A DNA stretch of 6,580 nucleotides from B16-G9 sp964455635 (GTDB lineage: Bacteria; Bacteroidota; Bacteroidia; Bacteroidales; F082). The translations under genes and the position numbers were made by a program. The notes beneath the pieces are model-generated. The model saw only the letters and a list, made by a program, of their open reading frames with translations, made no database searches and was not told where the DNA came from. Shown one piece after another: positions 3,739 to 6,580 of this stretch. Location of the stretch: the NCBI GenBank assembly GCA_964455635.1, contig CAYVWX010000176.1, forward strand, positions 1 to 6,580. Reading direction: 5' to 3'. The first letter of the stretch is position 1. Every line of letters starts with the position of its first letter.

Positions 3739-5958
3739 TTAACGAACAGGTACTTCAACCGGTTCTGCAACTTCATTATTGGCAGCAGGTGTTACCGGAG
3801 CAGGTTTGTCTTTAACAATGGTTAATTCGTTAATCAGGTTTTGAGCACCGGCATATTTATCAATAATAAAAAGCACATAACGAATGTCAACATTAATGGT
3901 TCGTTGTAATTGGGGGTCAAATTTTATATCGCCGCTCATGGCTTCCCAGTTACCGTCGAAAGCAAGGCCGATGAGTTGTCCGCGATTGTTCATTATCGGG
4001 CTTCCCGAATTACCTCCGGTGATGTCGTTTGTTGAAAGAAAATCGGTAACCAGCTTACCGTTTTCACCCCAGCGGCCATAATTTTTGGTTTTGTACAGTT
4101 CTTTTAATTTATCGGGAACAATAAACTCGGGGTTGGAAGGATCTTCCTTTTGCATCACACCAAACAAATGGGTTGTAAAATCGTAGTGTACCGCATCGGC
4201 GGGATAATAATCTTCAACGGTTCCGTAAGTAACCCGCATGGTAAAGTTGGCATCGGGAGCATAATTTTTGTCGGGATTCATCTCCTTTATTCCGGCAATA
4301 AACAACCTGTGGCCACGAGCTTTTTGGTTGTTAAAGGGCTCAACCTGTTTGGCCAATTCACGATACGAATTGTAAAACTTATCCCAGGCAACCAATGCGG
4401 GGTCTTTTTTCAGTTTTTTAGCCGAAGGCTTGTTAAGAAATGCTTTAACCTTTTCGGCGCTGCTAAAAATAGATTTGTTAAAAACATAATCGGCATATTT
4501 AGCCCAGTCGCCTTTAAACTTTTTATACATCTGCTGTAAATAAAGCGGCTGCTGTTCTTTGGGAATATCGTTGTAATACATCCTCATCATGGCAGCATAA
4601 ATATTGCGGTCGATGGTTTGGTTGTAATCTTTAAAATGTTCGTCAACACCTTTTTTCAACCTTTCAACAGAAGCATCAATATCTTCTTTTTTGGCTTTTT
4701 TATCAGCAAGTTGTTTTTTAAGATGGTCAAAATGAAAAGCATAGCTAAATATTTCGGGGCCGCGATAGATGGCTTCGTAAAAGTAGTTTCTAACAACGGT
4801 ATATTTGTTAATTCCTTTATAAGCTGCTTTTAAATCGGGTAATGCCTCGCTATATTTTTCTTTTTTTGCCGGATGGTGATTCAGCCAATTTGAAAACTCA
4901 GCCTCCAGTTGTTCTTTTTCCGCTTTAACTTTTAACCTTTTAAGGGCTTTGGTCTGGCCGATATAATATTTCCAATAATTTGCCGTATGAGCATATTTGG
5001 TAGCATACTGTAATTTAACTTTCGGATTGGCATCCATTTGTTCTTTCATCAGTTTCAGCTTCATATCGCGCACCTTAACAATAGACGGGTTGTAATAGTC
5101 GATGGCATTTTCAACACCCCACGATGACAAAAAGCGGTCGGTGCCACCGGGATTACCCATAATCATGGTAAATTCGCCTTTTTTCTTTGGCGAGATGTTG
5201 ACAGGCAGATAGTGTTTGGGTTTCATGGGAACATTTTCAGCCGAATATTCAGCCGGCGCACCATCAGGAGCCGTATAGACTCTGAAAATAGAGAAATCGC
5301 CGGTATGGCGGGGCCACATCCAGTTATCGGTATCGCCACCAAATTTACCGATGGCCGACGGAGGGGTTCCTACCAGGCGGATATCTTTATAAACATTATA
5401 CACATAAATGTAATATTGGTTACCGCCAAAAATAGGTTTTACCACAACCATATATTGGTTATCTTTTGAGGCATCGGCTTCAATTTTTTTAATGTTTTTT
5501 CCTATTTGAGCTCTTCGCTCATTTTCGGTCATGGTATCGGTAACGCTGTCGAGAGCCTGCCGGGTAACATCTTTCATGTAAACCAAAAATTTAACGGTAA
5601 GTCCTTCAATAGGTATCTCTTCGTCTTTACTGTAAGCCCAAAAACCATCTCTCAGGTAGTTGTGTTCTTCGGTACTTACTTTTTGTATGGACCCGAAACC
5701 ACAGTGATGATTGGTAAATATCAGCCCTTCGGGCGAAACAATTTCACCGGTACATCCACCACCGAAAATAATAATGGCATCTTTAATACTCGGATTGGTG
5801 TTGCTGTAAATTTCTTCGGCTGTTAACAGGCAACCCAGGTTTTGCATGGTGGCAATGTTTTTACTGATTAAAGCCGGAATCCACATGCCTTCGTCGGCGT
5901 GTAGTTTGGGCATAAAGCCCAGCATTATTGCAAATGATATTACTAAAAATTTTTTCAT
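3739..5958 (-). CDS. S46 family dipeptidyl-peptidase, DPP7-like
   Basis: This complete 739-residue secreted serine peptidase releases dipeptides from peptide N-termini. In Bacteroidota, periplasmic S46 enzymes feed dipeptides to amino-acid metabolism. A Sec signal (MKKFLVISFAIMLGF) is probably cut after LHA (19-21), leaving DEGMW. The chymotrypsin-like domain carries the catalytic His in TNHHCG (82-87), Asp221 in RHTGDFSIFRVY and Ser651 in GGNSGSP. N212-W213 lie where family members bind the substrate N-terminus. A mainly helical insert covers about 275-570. The residue 18 after the catalytic Ser is Gly669 (FDGN). P. gingivalis DPP7 has Gly there and DPP11 has Arg, so a hydrophobic rather than Asp/Glu P1 preference is expected. 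The last 23 residues form a Pro/Ala/Val-rich tail beyond the usual family end (P. gingivalis DPP7 is about 712 residues). It appears to be transcribed alone, with a clear terminator. No exact TAnnTTTG is visible upstream. Confidence 0.97.
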   Translation of the reverse strand: MKKFLVISFAIMLGFMPKLHADEGMWIPALISKNIATMQNLGCLLTAEEIYSNTNPSIKDAIIIFGGGCTGEIVSPEGLIFTNHHCGFGSIQKVSTEEHNYLRDGFWAYSKDEEIPIEGLTVKFLVYMKDVTRQALDSVTDTMTENERRAQIGKNIKKIEADASKDNQYMVVVKPIFGGNQYYIYVYNVYKDIRLVGTPPSAIGKFGGDTDNWMWPRHTGDFSIFRVYTAPDGAPAEYSAENVPMKPKHYLPVNISPKKKGEFTMIMGNPGGTDRFLSSWGVENAIDYYNPSIVKVRDMKLKLMKEQMDANPKVKLQYATKYAHTANYWKYYIGQTKALKRLKVKAEKEQLEAEFSNWLNHHPAKKEKYSEALPDLKAAYKGINKYTVVRNYFYEAIYRGPEIFSYAFHFDHLKKQLADKKAKKEDIDASVERLKKGVDEHFKDYNQTIDRNIYAAMMRMYYNDIPKEQQPLYLQQMYKKFKGDWAKYADYVFNKSIFSSAEKVKAFLNKPSAKKLKKDPALVAWDKFYNSYRELAKQVEPFNNQKARGHRLFIAGIKEMNPDKNYAPDANFTMRVTYGTVEDYYPADAVHYDFTTHLFGVMQKEDPSNPEFIVPDKLKELYKTKNYGRWGENGKLVTDFLSTNDITGGNSGSPIMNNRGQLIGLAFDGNWEAMSGDIKFDPQLQRTINVDIRYVLFIIDKYAGAQNLINELTIVKDKPAPVTPAANNEVAEPVEVPVR

Positions 5959-6077
5959 AGATCTGTAAATTTTTTATTTATTTGTTATTCTGTTACTTAT
6001 GTTTATATTTAATGATTAATCAAGTGGGCTGTAACGGTCGTTTTATCTCTGTGTTTTAATTTAATTTTTGTATTAAT
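5959..6077 (-). promoter_or_regulatory. Upstream region of the peptidase gene, promoter not resolved
   Basis: These 119 A+T-rich bases separate the broken upstream gene from the peptidase start and should hold the peptidase promoter. I find no exact minus-strand TAnnTTTG and no terminator hairpin after the upstream gene. Read-through from that gene is therefore possible. Confidence 0.3.
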
Positions 6078-6580
6078 CTACTTTGTTTTTGGGGCATACA
6101 AGTCTCCTTTTATTCGCCATGCTAACTGATTTATACTATGGTTGACATGTTCGAGGTGCAATATAAGCTCCTCAAAACTTGGCGGCTCACCATATATCAT
6201 AGTCTCTTTCATTGTATTATAGTCGTTTTCCCAGTCAGATAAAACAGAGGCCGGCGGTAAAAACCATATTGTATTTGGTTGATGTAGATTATAGTTTACA
6301 CCTCCTGTCGGATGGCAATATGAAAAGTTGGGCGTTTTAATATTAATTTGTTCATATTTAATACTATCTGCCCAATTTTTTATATTGCGTGTTGTGCTTT
6401 TTATTTTCTTTCATTATTTCAAATCTTGTTTGCATCTTTTTCATCGTTGGCAAAGACATACTCTTTTGCAATTTTTGGTCAAGCGTTGGCTCGTGTGAAT
6501 TGCAAATGTGTATGGCTTTTACGGCGGGCATCATATTCTTTTTTAAGTTTATAAATTTCCGAACTCGGATTATTAATTTC
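6078..6580 (-). pseudogene. 3' part of a frameshifted gene, possibly AbiEii-type nucleotidyltransferase
   Basis: Coding sequence runs in from the right edge and ends at the TAG 6078-6080, but no single frame covers it. The last 98 codons (from Trp at 6374) read well and include PPASVLSDWENDYNTMKETM, then IYGEPPSFEELI and HVNHSINQL, yet have no usable upstream start. The preceding segment (SHEPTLDQKLQK to KENKKHNTQYK) lies in another frame that stops at 6364. Dropping one A from the A6 run at 6376-6381 joins them. A second shift is likely further upstream, because the first 20 or so codons at the edge read best in a third phase that stops at 6479. Candidate sites are A-runs at 6539-6544 or 6517-6520. 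The W..DY..M...MIYG.PPSFEEL...IN pattern resembles C-termini of AbiEii/AbiGii-type proteins, but the rest does not clearly fit. Real decay and homopolymer sequencing error are both possible. Confidence 0.6.

Noticed and set aside
6376..6381. Programmed ribosomal -1 frameshift at the A6 run
   Set aside because: Joining the two frames needs reading to move one base forward (one A fewer), not a -1 slip, and a second shift seems to be needed upstream. Indel decay or homopolymer error is simpler.
6348..6554. 68-codon plus-strand ORF at the right edge
   Set aside because: It is antisense to the broken minus-strand gene, and its Phe/Leu/Ser-rich product is the typical complement of an A-rich coding strand.

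Overview
The window looks like chromosomal DNA from a member of the Bacteroidota, probably the Bacteroidales/Marinilabiliales range. It is A+T-rich, and starts lack strong Shine-Dalgarno sequences. One exact match to the Bacteroidota -7 promoter motif (TAnnTTTG) precedes the first gene. An S46 dipeptidyl-peptidase and a compact ECF sigma/anti-sigma unit are present, and the left edge carries hairpin repeats of a style I associate with this phylum. The assignment is an inference from gene content, not a database match.

Layout. Positions 1 to about 600 hold no convincing gene but a dense island of short hairpins and a diverged direct repeat. Positions 600-868 are the upstream region of a forward gene set: an NAD(P)-binding epimerase/reductase-like SDR protein (869-1846), an ECF sigma factor starting at GTG (1890-2435), a one-TM anti-sigma-like protein (2447-2839) and a membrane-anchored LTXXQ/heavy-metal-sensor-like protein (2852-3295). 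The last three are 11-12 bases apart and form a regulatory module of sigma factor, its probable membrane inhibitor and a probable envelope sensor. The SDR gene, 43 bases upstream, may share the transcript.

Positions 3296-3738 separate this operon from a convergent gene. This gap is the most interesting part. A strong intrinsic terminator at 3294-3324 reads only on the minus strand, although no listed gene needs it there. Just upstream of it on the same strand is a 34-codon ORF (3456 to 3352) for a lysine-rich, acid-free, hydrophobic peptide. Its AUG lies inside a perfect 13-bp inverted repeat with its own codons 18-22. This could be an undescribed small membrane-active protein, possibly like type I toxins; that is a hypothesis.

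Positions 3739-5958 (minus) encode a complete secreted S46 dipeptidyl-peptidase with its own terminator. Its S1-pocket position is Gly, as in DPP7 rather than DPP11. From 6078 to the right edge, the minus strand carries the 3' part of another gene that is broken by one clear and one likely one-base frameshift in A-runs. Its C-terminus faintly resembles AbiEii-type nucleotidyltransferases.
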